Below are positions 1 to 12,089 of a stretch of 64,000 bases of DNA, piece by piece. Where the stretch lies: the NCBI GenBank assembly GCA_031216445.1, contig CM062218.1:11052501-11116500 (forward strand), written 5' to 3'. Position 1 is the first letter of the stretch. Every line of letters begins with the position of its first letter. The notes beneath the pieces were generated by a model. The model was not told the DNA's origin, searched no databases, and saw only the letters and a list, made by a program, of their open reading frames with translations. This DNA comes from Lateolabrax maculatus (Eukaryota > Chordata > Actinopteri > Acropomatiformes > Lateolabracidae). Both the position numbers and the translations under genes were made by a program.

Positions 1-640
1 TCCTTCATGTATGTGCTGACACACAAGTGTGTAAACACATACACAGAAATACCACTTTAGATTGTCATCACATTATTAATGGAATTCAGAGGAAAATGAC
101 GGTTGCGAGGCTGTGGCAAGATTATAAATAGTTCACCGTCTGTTCACTTTGAGGTCAGGATGGGACATGTGTTAATCTGGGATGTTTTTCACTATGCCCA
201 CATGGCCTATAAACAGCTGTCAATTCTACTATTAAACAATTAAAAACATTGTTTCCTAGACAGCAGACTACAGGCTAAACTCTTATCAAATAGATACCCA
301 AGCTCTAATGTATTGGATGAGTCTCGGCAGGAAAAAGCCGTGATGTCTGTTTAAAGTGTGTATAAATTAGTGGTCACAACTGCTCAAGCCTTAAACTGGC
401 AGATGACTTGAGGACTTGCTGCTTAACTTAATTTATGCAGCTATTACACTATCAGCCTCTCACTAACTACTCAAAACAACGAGTGGGCTGAAACTATGTG
501 GCACAAAACCCGCAGTGAGAGCAATTAATGTCGCAAAAGCGTCCGGTTCAACAACAACAACAACAACAACAACAAAAAACCTTCCTACTGCGACAAAAAC
601 TAAAGAGCTAAAAAAAAAAAAAAGGTTGTTGAGAAACGAT
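1..640. other. Upstream AT-rich DNA, no gene seen
   Basis: Ordinary AT-rich, CpG-poor sequence ahead of the CpG-bearing block. No exon, RNA gene or transposon is recognised. A short CAA trinucleotide run lies at about 549-575 and an A tract follows at about 609-623. The CAA run gives a polythreonine ORF on one strand and a polyvaline ORF on the other; neither is a credible protein. Confidence 0.5.
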
Positions 641-1353
641 GTCAAACCAGTTTTTCCAATCAGCTCCGTGTCAGAGAGGCGAGGAGCCAGATCTGCACGG
701 TCGGAAGTAAGAAGAAGATAATCACCGCAAACTACGGACAACAGGGACAGACTGGAGCGTCCAGCGGGCCGCAGCAAACCGTGAGTCGCTGGTCGCGCAC
801 AGTCCGTCCGCCCGGATCCATCCCCGCTACGGGACGACCATGTGAACTCGCTGTTTTCTCCCCCCCCACCCTCCAAAAAAAAAAAAACACCCCCCCCCAG
901 TTTGGAGCGGATACGTTTCCAGCCTTTTTTTTTTTTTTCTCGACACTCACCTTGCTCTTCACTTCCACGGCGTTACAGTCCGGACTCCGCAGGGGTTGCG
1001 ACCTATTAAAGCTGCGGTTCATTTTTTTTTTTTTGTGGTTGAAGTTTTTTTTTTTGTTAAAAAAAAAAAAAAAAAAAAAATAGAAAAAAATAGAAAAAAG
1101 TTCAGCCGCCTTTGCCCGCAGAAAGAGGGGCTCTGGTCCCGGGGAGTCTGGTGTAAAAAAAACAAACAAAACAAAAAAAAAAAAACCCTCCGCTTCGTCT
1201 CCGGTGGAGAAGTTTGTGTGTATTTCGGGGGTTTTTTATTTCACCTCCAGGAGTTTCTTCGGACGAGCTCCGCCGGGCAGGAGAGGAGAGGCCGGGAGGA
1301 CGGGAGGTGAGCAGCTCGCCGCGCTGACTCGGGAGTGTGAGTTAAGTTTTGAA
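640..1353 (+). promoter_or_regulatory. Putative CpG-bearing promoter and 5' UTR region
   Basis: This block is much richer in CpG and G+C than its surroundings, apart from long homopolymer runs: T 1022-1034, T 1045-1055, A 1059-1080 (22 A), plus C and A runs between 870 and 1190. It ends in a GC-rich stretch (1190-1330). A strong splice-donor match, AG before GTGAGC, places a possible exon end at 1306, so part of the block may be a non-coding first exon. Small upstream ATGs are present, for example at 840. No TATA box is assigned. The + orientation is inferred from the donor sites and the downstream ORF. Transcript data are lacking, so the start site is unknown. Confidence 0.4.
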
Positions 1354-1458
1354 ATGACATCAGCCCTCCTAAAAAATGGGATCCTGTGTGGCCTTCGCGT
1401 ACCGCTCGGAATCCTCAGCCTCCTCAGCCAGGGCTGCGTACTGGCCCGCATGTCGCAG
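1354..1458 (+). CDS. Candidate first coding exon with signal-peptide-like start, gene unknown
   Basis: An ATG at 1354 opens 35 codons that end exactly at a CAG before GTAACA, a usable phase-0 donor. The in-frame stop lies only four codons beyond, as expected if translation is spliced onward. The peptide has a basic n-region (Lys7, Arg15), a hydrophobic stretch of about residues 16-27 (VPLGILSLLSQG) and small residues near a possible cleavage point (CVLA, 28-31), which resembles a secretory signal. It sits just downstream of the CpG-bearing block. I do not recognise the protein. Competing models: the donor after 1306 is used and this ORF is intronic, or the ATG at 1376 in another frame is used. 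Reading further upstream in the same frame (from 1204) looks like UTR. Confidence 0.3.
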
Positions 1459-4400
1459 GTAACACTTGACTAAAACCTCCATTGATAATACACACAAGGC
1501 CTACTGGTACATATATTAATACGCGTATTAACGCACGATGAAGACTGAACAGGATGAATTGTTTAAATGTAGGATATTATATGGCTTACAAATAATTTAT
1601 CTCAATAAAATACAATAATTAGATTCATTGTCGAACCTATTCCATCAAACTTTGGCACCTAAAGAAGGCCTACTGTATTAAAGGAAATAAAATAGCCAGT
1701 AGGCTAAATCATGGCGAATCAGCCATCTGATTATTAAGCATCTTTTGATGAATGTGAAGCACAAGGTGGCTTACATTTTCCAAGGCAGGCCTATTAATCA
1801 ATATTAAAGTTTCCTTAACCTACCCATCGTTTATGACACTTAACTAATCGGTCTAATATTTCCGACAGTAACTGAAGGCAGCACCACGCACACCAGTCCT
1901 CCAGTGCGCCAGAGGACGCATTTCTCTGCACAAATGTTTTGAAAGATTCTTTTTAAAAAGGACAGATAATTGGTTATAATAGAAAATTGTGCAAACTTGA
2001 ACTACGTGCGGCGCTAATCTTCACATAGATATTATTTACAGTTCATTTTGGTTGAGTATTCCCACAAAACCTGTGCAGGAGCACCAAAGCCAGCATCCAG
2101 GTCTGATGCTGTGTGGTTTGCTGGTACAGACATATTGTCCTGTTAATGAAATGTTACAGGTTTGAGACAGACAAAAGCAATACGCAGGCAGGAGACATTA
2201 TCTACTCGATCATTATCTTTGTGAATAGGTTTCCTCCTCCGTCACTCCACCTCATGCAGCAGCTGAGCCCATTACTATTCAAACAAGGCCGGAGAATTGA
2301 TCTGTGGAGTATGAAGGACCTAAGCCTCATTTCCCCAAGTGTGCTCACTTTCTATTCACAAGCAGCAAAAACATGCCATACTACCAATACTAGGGATATC
2401 TAATTTGTCCTATGCAGAACCCAAACATTAGTAGTAGGCAGCAATACTTTTTGCAGGGAGCTTCAAAGTGCAACAGCTACACTTTGATAATTGTCACCGG
2501 AACGTGACTGATAAATGCTGTGCAGGTCAAAACCCAAGAAAGAGAGCGTCATTTCCCTTGAGGCATCCTGGTATTTCTCACTGTCTTCCCCCCTCCCCAG
2601 CCACCCTGAAGTGCAACAAACACACACAGTGTAAGGCTTTGGGAAACACAGGGTGATGAATAACCCTGACTGCTGTCCTGCTTTACAGCATTCCTGGGAC
2701 GGTGAAGCCGCCTGTGTACAGCAGCTGCAGTTTGTAATGCCTCCCGGTAGCTGCAACTATTGCTTGTTTACTCACTACAGGAATGTGTTGATCGGTTACA
2801 AACCCACTAAGTACACTGTCAGATGCTCGCTACACTGTAGCTACGCACTCAAGGTAAACCAGTGTTTCCAATGTGGTTTTATGCAGTGGTGTTACTCTGT
2901 AGTATTTTTAGATCTGGTACATCAATATCCATGTTTTGGCTCCAGTAATGATTGCAGAGCCAATTTCTATCTCTTAAGTAGGATTATACCTCATATTATC
3001 CAATCATTGACAATGACTGACAACATCAAATGAATATGCCCGTTTCTGATATGTTCATCCTTTTCATGTGTAGACTCAAAATACAATGACTACACTTTCC
3101 ATAGATTGCGTTTCATCTGTTAAAGTTATTATTACTGCTGAAAAATCTAAAGGCTTCATTAGTCACTTATTCAAACTATATTTGTCCTGCATCAAACAGT
3201 ATGAGGTGCACGTACCACTTTGGATGTGAGGTGATGCAAGAGATTTTTTAATAATAATAGCAATAGTAGGAATAATAACTAATATATTGGTTGTAACCAG
3301 ATATGCTCCATGGTGAATGCTAAATGCTAAATTTGGTGATCAAGCTTATGGCGCCCACTCAAGTTCAGTATCAGTCACTGCACATATCACCCTCAGGTTT
3401 CACTTCTTACAGCAATGTAGGGTGCCATGAAATAGTCCGGACACTGTCTGAGTAATCTTATAGTTATCTCTGATCCGAGATTCTCCTGCGATTTGCTGCA
3501 GACAACATCCAGAGCAAGCGTTTTATGTGGAACATAATCCATCGTTGACAGAAAGGACATTGTTGCAACATTTGAAAGGTGAAGAAAACTTACTTTGTGA
3601 AACACATTTAATGAAACATTAAGGCTTTGTGTCTTCAAGAATTGTATTTGTGAGAAATACAACCTGCAGAAAACCTGCAGAAAACTCTCTGAGCCTTCAT
3701 AGTCATCAGGTACTGAAGGGCAAACAAATAAAAATGGAGTCATGCAGTCAGCAAAAATACAACATTCATGAATTAAATCACGTCAAAGGTCACATCAAAT
3801 ACATACATGAGTCAAATCAAATCAAATCAAAAGTCAGTGGTATGTACCAGGATCAGCCAGCCTAGTTACATCTTGGTTAAATAGAGCCTAAGCAAAGCCA
3901 TTATTCATTATGACTCTAAATTATTTGTAATAATCCTAAAACATGACACTAAAGGCTGCAGCTACTTCAATGTTAATTAGTCTGCACTAACAGCAGACTG
4001 AACAGAGTACATAATTGTTGGTAATATACCAACATATAAGTCTCATCTAAGTCAAGGATATATCAAACTTTTTCTGTTTGAGAAATATATAAACAGCCTT
4101 GCTTTATTCTTTGATCACTTGAAAGTTCTTTGGTGGCCTTTTTTCCATGAAATTACACATATATGTGTATAGGTATGTTTTTAAACGAGTAGGTGCAGCC
4201 AGGGTTTCATAATGTTTCCTAAGGAATTAGTCCCGGGGTACCTTTGCAGGATCATTTTCTCCTCCCTAATATAATACTCCCACATGTAGCCACCAGAGGT
4301 CAGCACATACCCACATGAAGCACATAAAAATAGATACTGCCCCAATTACAAGGCATGTTTCTTCATTTTTAATCCAAATATGTCTAATCATGTATTACAG

Positions 4401-6000
4401 CATTTAAGAGTTTGACATTGCAACATGTATACACACATCATATGTTTTTTTTCTGCGGCAGAAATAGACGATGGACTTTTCTGGACTTGGCAATTAATGA
4501 CACATGCAAAAGAGAAATCACTCTGAAGCCAAAAAAGCAACTTTCTCTAGTCTGGGGAGACAGATGTTTTGAGAAAAAAAATGGGACAACCAAGACTGAT
4601 GATGAAGATGTGAGATGAGACAGAAGAAGGCTCAGTTTTACAACTATGAATTTCATATATAGGTGAAATATAATAACATTTTTGGATGGATGACTACTAG
4701 TTAGGTTAAACACATGATTTCCTTTATAATATATCTGAATGTATACTGGGACTTAAAGAACAATGATGATCTGGAACTTCTTAAACTTTTGCAGTGTGGG
4801 GCCTCCTGAAGCTTGGTGGAAGAGTGGTTTGCTATTTAAACCTTTCATATGAATGAAGTCTCCACTGCTCATGTGTTTTAAGTATTGCTCCAGCATCAGT
4901 GGGTATACAGTATGTGAAGGAGCTTTTACTGACATTGTTGTTCTGCATTGAAAGACAAGGACAAAAAAAAGACAAAAAGACGGGAAGAAAGAGAAAGAGA
5001 AGAAGAAGGACAAGAGGGATGATAAAAAAAGGAGAAGAATGAAAAGGAAATTAATGAAATAGCAAAGGATGAAATGAATGACTGAATGACTAAAGGAAGA
5101 ATACAAAAGACAGGTTAAAAAAGAAAGAAATGGGGAAGGTTGAGTTAATCAATGCATTCAGACAGAAACTCTCCCGCTCCACTCTGTTGTGTGTCAAGAG
5201 GAGCATGGCACACAGTGAGTTTAAGAACTCATGGCAGTGTGTGGTTTTAATCCAGCTCCATATGTCTGAATTCAGGTGGTCCTCTGGTGGTAATGTAAGA
5301 GGAGAAGATTACAGTGAGATGAAAAGATACTTGCAGTAATCCAACCGCTGTGCAGAGACAGAGAAACATGCGGAGTTGGTTATAGGAGGGTATTTGGACG
5401 GCAGCAGTGCCAGCCTGAAGTCAGCCAGACCGGCAGAAAGGCCCTTGATTCAACCCTCCGCTCTGTTCTGCTCCACTTAGTCTCTGATTAAAGAAAAGGG
5501 AGGGCACACTCACACACACAAATACCGCCTTCATGTGCATCTCCTGGTGATCTAAGCACTCAGGTCATATTGAAAAGACATTGTGGTTGTGTTTTAACAT
5601 AAGCAGAGCTACAGCCTTTCCTCCGGATTACACTGAGTCATGACACACCATCCGACTCTCCAGCCGTGTCCTCTGATTTGTCTGCTCGGTGGACAAAATT
5701 AAATACAGGCGCAGTGCGAGTTGCAAAATGGAAAATTAATCTTTTTGCTGTTTCCATCCCTCTGTATTTCTCTCCTGCAGTGTAGTTCTCAAAGTACTTG
5801 CCTGTGTTTGAGTCAGAGAGGAGGTGAAAGAAGAAAGAGGTCGAAAGGATGGTGAGAGTCTGTGGAGGAGGTAAAGGCAGACAGTGAAGTGAACACATGC
5901 AGTGTGGCTGGCAGAAGCTCTCTAGAGGGCTGTCACCTCAGTTATGGGGGCGACTTGGCCAAGTATTACGGACCACACATCTGCTGCCATTGGATAAAAA
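1459..6000. other. Non-coding DNA, intron or intergenic
   Basis: AT-rich single-copy-looking sequence with no recognisable exon on either strand. ORFs here reach at most about 125 codons and lack family motifs or splice context. Small features are a TCAAA repeat (3812-3831), a DR1-like pair ACGTCA-A-AGGTCA (3780-3792) and a CTCF-like core at 4290-4303 with at least one mismatch. A purine-rich tract spans about 4960-5130. If the exon at 1354 is real, this is the start of its first intron. Confidence 0.5.
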
Positions 6001-6024
6001 AGAAAAAGAAATATCTACACATGT

Positions 6025-6520
6025 GATGCTGGTGAACGCTCCACTCTAATACTCCTGGACATTCTCTGTCTTCAAAGTCGCTTGAAGACCATCCTGTTTC
6101 TCACATAACGTGCCTTCTCTATCGCGGTACATTTTTTAGTGCATTTAAGTCTTACGTCATGCACCTACGACCTTGTGGCAATTGTGTTGGTAGACTTTTA
6201 ACTTAAAAGGCACTATTCTCAATGGCTCCTCCTTGATCTACTCTGGCTTGGGTTTTACCGCTTTGTACAAAAAAATGTCCACTAAACGAAAAAGTGTAAA
6301 TGCAGAATGTGATAGAAGTGGGTCAACCTTTCTTATACTGCCCTGCCGTGGTTTAAATTCCACCTTCACCATTGAACATTCTCTGTTGCACCTTTATACT
6401 GCAGAAAAGGTTTCCTCCTCTTTTGCAAATCTTACTTGTGGTGTGTCTCAAGGCTGCATTTTAGGTCCACCATTGTTTCCTTATACATGCTTCCTCTAAG
6501 GAACATTATTACAATATGGG
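6025..6520 (+). mobile_element. Degenerate LINE reverse-transcriptase fragment, L2/CR1/Rex type
   Basis: Conceptual translation shows the reverse-transcriptase block normally read as GVPQGSILGPLLF, here CGVSQGCILGPPLF (6437-6478, part of an open frame 6233-6499). The downstream palm-adjacent segment LYMLPLRN continues in a different frame from 6481, so a frameshift separates them. Upstream, near 6025-6070, a third frame reads DAGERSTLILLDI, matching the N-terminal part of the catalytic domain that leads to the first catalytic aspartate; the segment between is too decayed to align by eye. The element is a dead, 5' and 3' truncated copy. The exact clade cannot be fixed without database comparison. 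Confidence 0.75.
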
Positions 6521-6584
6521 TGTACTTGAACGCTGAACGTACCAATAACACCTGGTGACACTAGCAGTGCAGTTGCTGTCATAA

Positions 6585-6752
6585 ACTGTCCTTTCCTTTC
6601 TCCTGTCTTTCTTTCCCTTTTCCTTTCTTCCTCCCTTCTTTCCTTATTTCTTTCTTCCCCTCTTTTCCTTCTTTCCTTCTTTCTTTCTTTTCATCTTTCC
6701 TTTTTTCTTCCTTCCTTCCATCCTTATTTCTTTCCTCCCTTTTTTCCTTCAT
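6585..6752. repeat. Polypyrimidine CTTT/CTTC-rich tract
   Basis: About 165 bases almost wholly of C and T on the + strand, built from imperfect TTTC, TTCC and CTTT units. Read on the other strand it gives a Lys/Glu/Arg-rich ORF (6579-6770) that is an artefact of composition. Confidence 0.85.
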
Positions 6753-7194
6753 TGCATGTTTGAGAAGCAATTAATTAGTCCAGTTATTGCAGTTTATCTC
6801 ATGTTTTATTCATTATTGTCTCTTGTCTGGCCATTTCTTTGTTTTCTTTGTTTCTTTCATTTCTTCTCTATGTGCTAAGGTTTTTTTTTTTTTGGTGGGT
6901 TTCATTGTTTCCATTAGTTTGGAACCATTCCTGTTCTTGGCCTCTAAAGCCAGTTGCGACATTATGAGTGATAGTGAAATTTACAGATAGTCTTTATTTG
7001 ACTTGGCGTGGGATGCACACACTAATAAAAATACAAACATGTACATACCCCCGTCATGGACCTGTCACCACCTGAGGGTGCCATTGGCATACCGGTAGCT
7101 GCACACGAACATGCGCTCAGGCACGTACACAGGCCTGTGAAATCGCTGCTTTCACTCATTCTCTTCTCACGCTTCACTCTTCTTCTCTTTCTCA

Positions 7195-7201
<7 letters not shown>

Positions 7202-7232
<31 letters not shown>
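7202..7232. repeat. CA dinucleotide microsatellite
   Basis: Perfect CA run of about 15 units. Confidence 0.97.
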
Positions 7233-7234
<2 letters not shown>

Positions 7235-7842
7235 CTTTGACATAATGCCACCTCTCACATAATGCCTGCTTAGTTTCAAGCCTGTATGGACGTTGCCTCT
7301 TGTGCACGCTGCGTGATTTGTGGAATCTTTTGATGTGTGAAGTGGCAAAGACCTGCAGCCTGATCTGGACTTTGTCACAGTTTGTGGAGTCAGCAAAGTC
7401 TACAGGCCAGTGGAAGAAATGAGAGCGTGCAAGGGCGCTTTTACACTGGCCAAGTCCAAATCTAGGTGCAATTCACCTAGAAATTGATAACATGAATCCT
7501 TTTCCCTCTCAGTGTCAAACTGTTTCTTCAGGTTATGATATACAGTAACTACATCAGTTTGGTTTCCTGGGAACCCAGTTTTTTTAAATTTTTCTTAAAG
7601 AATATAACAGCCCTGCCTGATTCAGCAATAGTTCTATCTGATCCCCCTGCTAATAGACAAACACCCCCATCATCCTCCAACACACTCGTCCTCCTTCTTT
7701 TCTTGTGACGCGGGGCGATGTGGAGCCAGTCCTGGTTCATTTCTTCTTCCTCCAGAATGAAAACATCAGCCATCTGGTCCGGGGGTGAAAGGTCAAATCT
7801 CAGGCTGGTAATGAGGATGGCGTCGGTGGGGGGATGAAGGAG

Positions 7843-7843
<1 letters not shown>

Positions 7844-7878
<35 letters not shown>
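7844..7878. repeat. GT dinucleotide microsatellite
   Basis: Nearly perfect GT run of about 17 units, ending in GCGC. Confidence 0.97.
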
Positions 7879-7881
<3 letters not shown>

Positions 7882-10651
7882 AGCCTTGCTGAGCGTGTCT
7901 GCTTCCTGAGTGAGCATTAAACATTAACGAGTCAGCTCTGTGAGTCTGGAGAGAGGAGAGGGGAGACGAGAGGACGGGAGATGTGAGTGGAGGCAAAGAG
8001 ACAGCGCACAGGCAAACTCACTTCAGAGAGAGAGACGGGAGAGAGAAATGTGCAGGTAGACACATAAATGCATGCGCACAACACAAACACACACGCGTAC
8101 AGGTACACAAATGCACAGAAAGATGGACTGCTTGTGGATACACTCTTCCTTTCAGTCACTCTCTCCTCAAAAAGCTTTTCCTCTTGTTTATTGACTCAGC
8201 CTTCCAACATTCAGTGCATCAATAGCTCTGGTCGATGAGAAAGAAAAAGGCACAGAGGCTACTGCTGTGACAGAGGTGTTTGAGTGTGTGCGCCTGCATG
8301 TTCACCAACCATTTCTTCCACCCGACCCATTTCATCCAACACATCCCATAATTTGTTCCAGTGATTTTCCACCATGACTGTAATAATTTCCTCTGGATTT
8401 CCAATGGTGGTAACTATAACATGCAGGTCTATCTAAAGGTAATGTGTTAGATAATAGTAATAGGTCTCATTTGGCCTCTGTACCACAGCCACATGATTGG
8501 CTGGAAATCTCAATGGGTCAACGGTGAGACGCAGAGTAGTCAAGTACAGAGAGCTCACAAGTAAACTGAGTTATACTCACTTCCTTTTATGCTCTTTAGA
8601 GACTGTGTGTCTGTATGTGTGTGAGTGTGTGTGTGTGTGTATTGGTGTAGTTGCCATGGAGATGCAAAAGATAATAATGGAATACCCATGTCCTCAGCAG
8701 TCGGCCCACCTCTCGCACTATTTCAGTAACCTTTGGGTGTGATCTTTTTAGTCTCTGTCCCCAACCACAGAGAAGTTTAATCATAATATATGTACAGAAG
8801 AGGGTCCCTACATACATTACACGTGTTAGTGCAAATAGTGATAAATGGTATGAGGACAGCAGCGCTCAGGGGTGTACATGGATGGTGAAGGGGCACAATT
8901 GGTGTTGTTTTCCACCTAAAACAATTCACCGCGTTACAGTAATGGAAAACTAACACAAATTACATTGAAAAAATAGACAAGGCTACTGTGCAGAATCATT
9001 CTACATACGTAAAAAATGCTATACAGTACATATACTGTGGTGCAACAAGTCTATTGTACAGCATTCCTTCTTTGGCTGTTCTGAAACCTTAAAAACACTA
9101 CAATGGAGGTCTCAGGGTAGTTAAAGCAAAGCTAAAAGCAAAAATGTTTGGTGTTTTGCAGCAAGATTTTACGTATTCAGGCACATTAAATACTCACATA
9201 TGTACATGGATTGATGGAAGATGAAATTAACGAGGTTAAACATACATAGTGTATATACATATTGTCACTGTCAAACCATGTCCCTCCATAACATCAATGA
9301 TAATAAAAACAACAAGTCTGTCTAAAGCTTGTGAGATTGGATTTTTCAAATGATCCAGTGGATTTTTAAACTGTTTACCTTACAAAATGTGACAGTTTTC
9401 TCATCCTGTAAAATAACACTTAATCCTTCACTGTATTATAAAATCTGAAAATCACCAAATTTGGAGGTACGTGGTTTTCCTTGTACAGGGACAATATACA
9501 CTATAGACTATAGACAAAATAATATGGTTGTTGTGTCTAAGATGTCATCCACAGCTTTTTGAAGGGATATTTTGTAATTTGGTTAAGACTACATTTGCTG
9601 CCATGTTGACAGTAATTGAAGTCATAAAATTAAAATATGGATAAAGGGGTAAAGTTTACGAAGGAGTGAGGGGGAGCAAACATGCTGCAATGTCCAGGGC
9701 TCATGGTCATAGGCTGAGACAGCTGTCAATCAAACAAAATGCCCCCGCACTTCTATTAGCCTTAATATCTTAGTAATGAAACAAATTTCAAATTGCCATC
9801 TGATCACATATCAGAAAAAACTTAAAACAGATATTTAGACAATACATTTTGTATTTCTACAGAGAAGTTGGGAATTTCCCTTTTTTTTCAGTACATTCAG
9901 AGTTTTGTAATGGCCACTAGACGAACGTTAAAAATGTATGCAAACTTTCACCCATTGTAACTGTTGCTTGATTGACACGGACCACTGGATTTCTCATTTA
10001 CAATTGTATAGTCAGTGGAATGAAACCAACAGTATGTAAAGATGTCTCTTCATGTCCTATATAACGGGCCAAATACATTGCTCTTTACATATTTAAAGAT
10101 TTACTTTTTCTTACAATAAATCTTCCGTTCAAATACACTTCTCTGCCCACAGGAGCTGAAATTGTTTGAACTCCTGAACAGCAGTGAGTCAGAGCACCAT
10201 CCGGTGAGGGCTGGACTCTCCAACGTTGAATGTTTTGCCTCCAATGTCCCTTTGGTATTTTTTTTTTTGGTATAAAATATCAGAGAGTGGCTGGGTTGGA
10301 GCATTTGTGTGTGTAGTGTATTGATTATTTATCTTTTAAAAGTGCTAGCATGAATCTTTTACTCATAGGAAGAACTAGGGAGAGTTTGTGCTTTTTCTTT
10401 GCCTTGAAGGCTGGATATGTGCAATTTGTCTTAGATTCTGAATACTTGGGACAGCCTGGGGAAATTAAAGATATAACTCACAATGTATTCACAGAATATC
10501 TACTGGTGGGGAAATTAAAATGCTTTTTTCTGACAGACCTCGAGACATTTCATAACCTCACTCTCTTTTGTTTTTACTGCCTATAAGCCTTGAGGGCACA
10601 GTCTAGTCTGGTGAATGATTTCTACCTTTAGACAAACTTCTCATAGTCTCT

Positions 10652-10654
<3 letters not shown>

Positions 10655-10688
<34 letters not shown>

Positions 10689-10812
10689 CACTTGTACTTC
10701 CTACATAATGAGGACCAACGGTTCTTAAGTCCTTAACCAACAAAGTGAGGACATTTTTGGGAAGTGAGGACATTTTTCTCTTGTTGCCATTGGATGTAAC
10801 AGAGGACATCAC
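10655..10812 (-). repeat. Microsatellite-linked dispersed repeat, copy 1
   Basis: A GT run (10655-10685) is followed directly by a segment containing GAGGACC and two copies of GTGAGGACATTTTT (around 10746 and 10764). The same arrangement, reverse-complemented, ends the repeat at 55674-55955, where the words GTGAGGAC and GTCCTCAC flank TTTTGG. I recognise this as a common teleost repeat that carries its own CA/GT tract. Its transposon class is not known to me. This copy is shorter and lacks the CCCTAACC-like part of copy 2. Confidence 0.65.
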
Positions 10813-11887
10813 TGTAATGTTAACTGTACATCTTCCACCTCATCTACACTGTTACTGCCTTGTGATCTCACGAGGGCGCTGAATGTCATGAGTAGGGCAG
10901 GCTGAGGTGAGATGAGAACATTTGTTGAACCAGTAACAAAGGCCTCTTTGAAGTTTAGCTCACACATTTCATTGTAATTCTCCATCCTTTTCTATTCAGC
11001 TCTGTCCTGTAGTGACAGTCGGGCTTCTGTCCTTTGTAAAAGTCAGCATTTAACTATTCTGTCCGGATTTAACCTCAAATATCCCAGCTGATACTGACAC
11101 AAAATTCCTTTGTGGTAATATAGCACACAGGTTGTATTCTTTTGGTGCCAACATGCTGGTGAGGAGCCTGGGATGAATTCATGGTAGGATGAATCCTAAA
11201 TGAATATTATTATATTATTAGCTCCTGTAACTTATATATATTTTACAGTACTGGGGATCATAAAATACACCATGTATTGGTGTCTTTTAATTGAAAATGT
11301 CCATACAGCATATTTTGTCAGCCTTTTGAAACCTCAAGAGATACATTTGCTACATGAACGTTACAGTAGGTTTGTGGAAAGTTCCCATCGGGTCTTCAGA
11401 CACAGACACATAGATGGAGACAGACACGGAGACAGAGACAGTCCAATGCAGACGCAGAGTCTAGGCCTGTCTTCCTCCCTACACTAGCAGTAAAGAGTGT
11501 TTATGCGAGCAGTCTGCCGCGTGAGCGCGTCCCACACGGCTCCTTGATTGAAAGAAAACAACATCAATCTAGCACAGGCCCCAAGGCCTTTAAATAACCG
11601 GCAGGCTGTTTAGAGCAGAGATCCCATTCCCTCCCTGCTGCTGCTGCTGACTTTGGACACAAAACTGTACACAAACACACACTATTTTCGCCTTCGCACA
11701 CATATATGAATATATAGATATACAGATATTTCTCTCCCTGCTACTCCTTCACCATTTAAACCTCGCTTGCCCCTTATCATCTTCTCCTCCCGTCCTTCCT
11801 CCACACTCCCTCCTTCCCAAGTGTATTGTGGTCATTTTCATTCATTGCCCCCATGATGCTAAAATGTCAAGGTTAGAGTGTGCCTGT

Positions 11888-11890
<3 letters not shown>

Positions 11891-11922
<32 letters not shown>
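11891..11922. repeat. CA dinucleotide microsatellite
   Basis: Perfect CA run of about 16 units. Confidence 0.97.
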
Positions 11923-11923
<1 letters not shown>

Positions 11924-12066
11924 CCAGAGGAGAGGGAGGGGAAGGGACTACCGACTCTGAATGAAGAAAAAAGAATTAGTCAAGCGTGCATTTTCCTTCT
12001 TCTCCCTTTCTTTGCCTCTCTCACTCCTCTGCTGCCCCCTCTCTTTGTTGGCGGGGGCCTTCTTTG

Positions 12067-12089
12067 GTGTGTGTGTGTGTGTGTGTGTG
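12067..12089. repeat. GT dinucleotide microsatellite
   Basis: Perfect GT run of about 11 units followed by GA. Confidence 0.95.

Larger units (their letters stand above)
6753..10654. other. Non-coding DNA with microsatellites
   Basis: No exon is recognised. Contains the CA run 7202-7232, the GT run 7844-7878 and the GT-rich run 8603-8640. A near X-box word GTTGCCATGGAGAT occurs at 8650-8663. The stretch 8820-10600 is AT-rich and featureless to my eye. The ORFs that translate to alternating His-Thr or Cys-Val are microsatellite artefacts. Confidence 0.5.
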
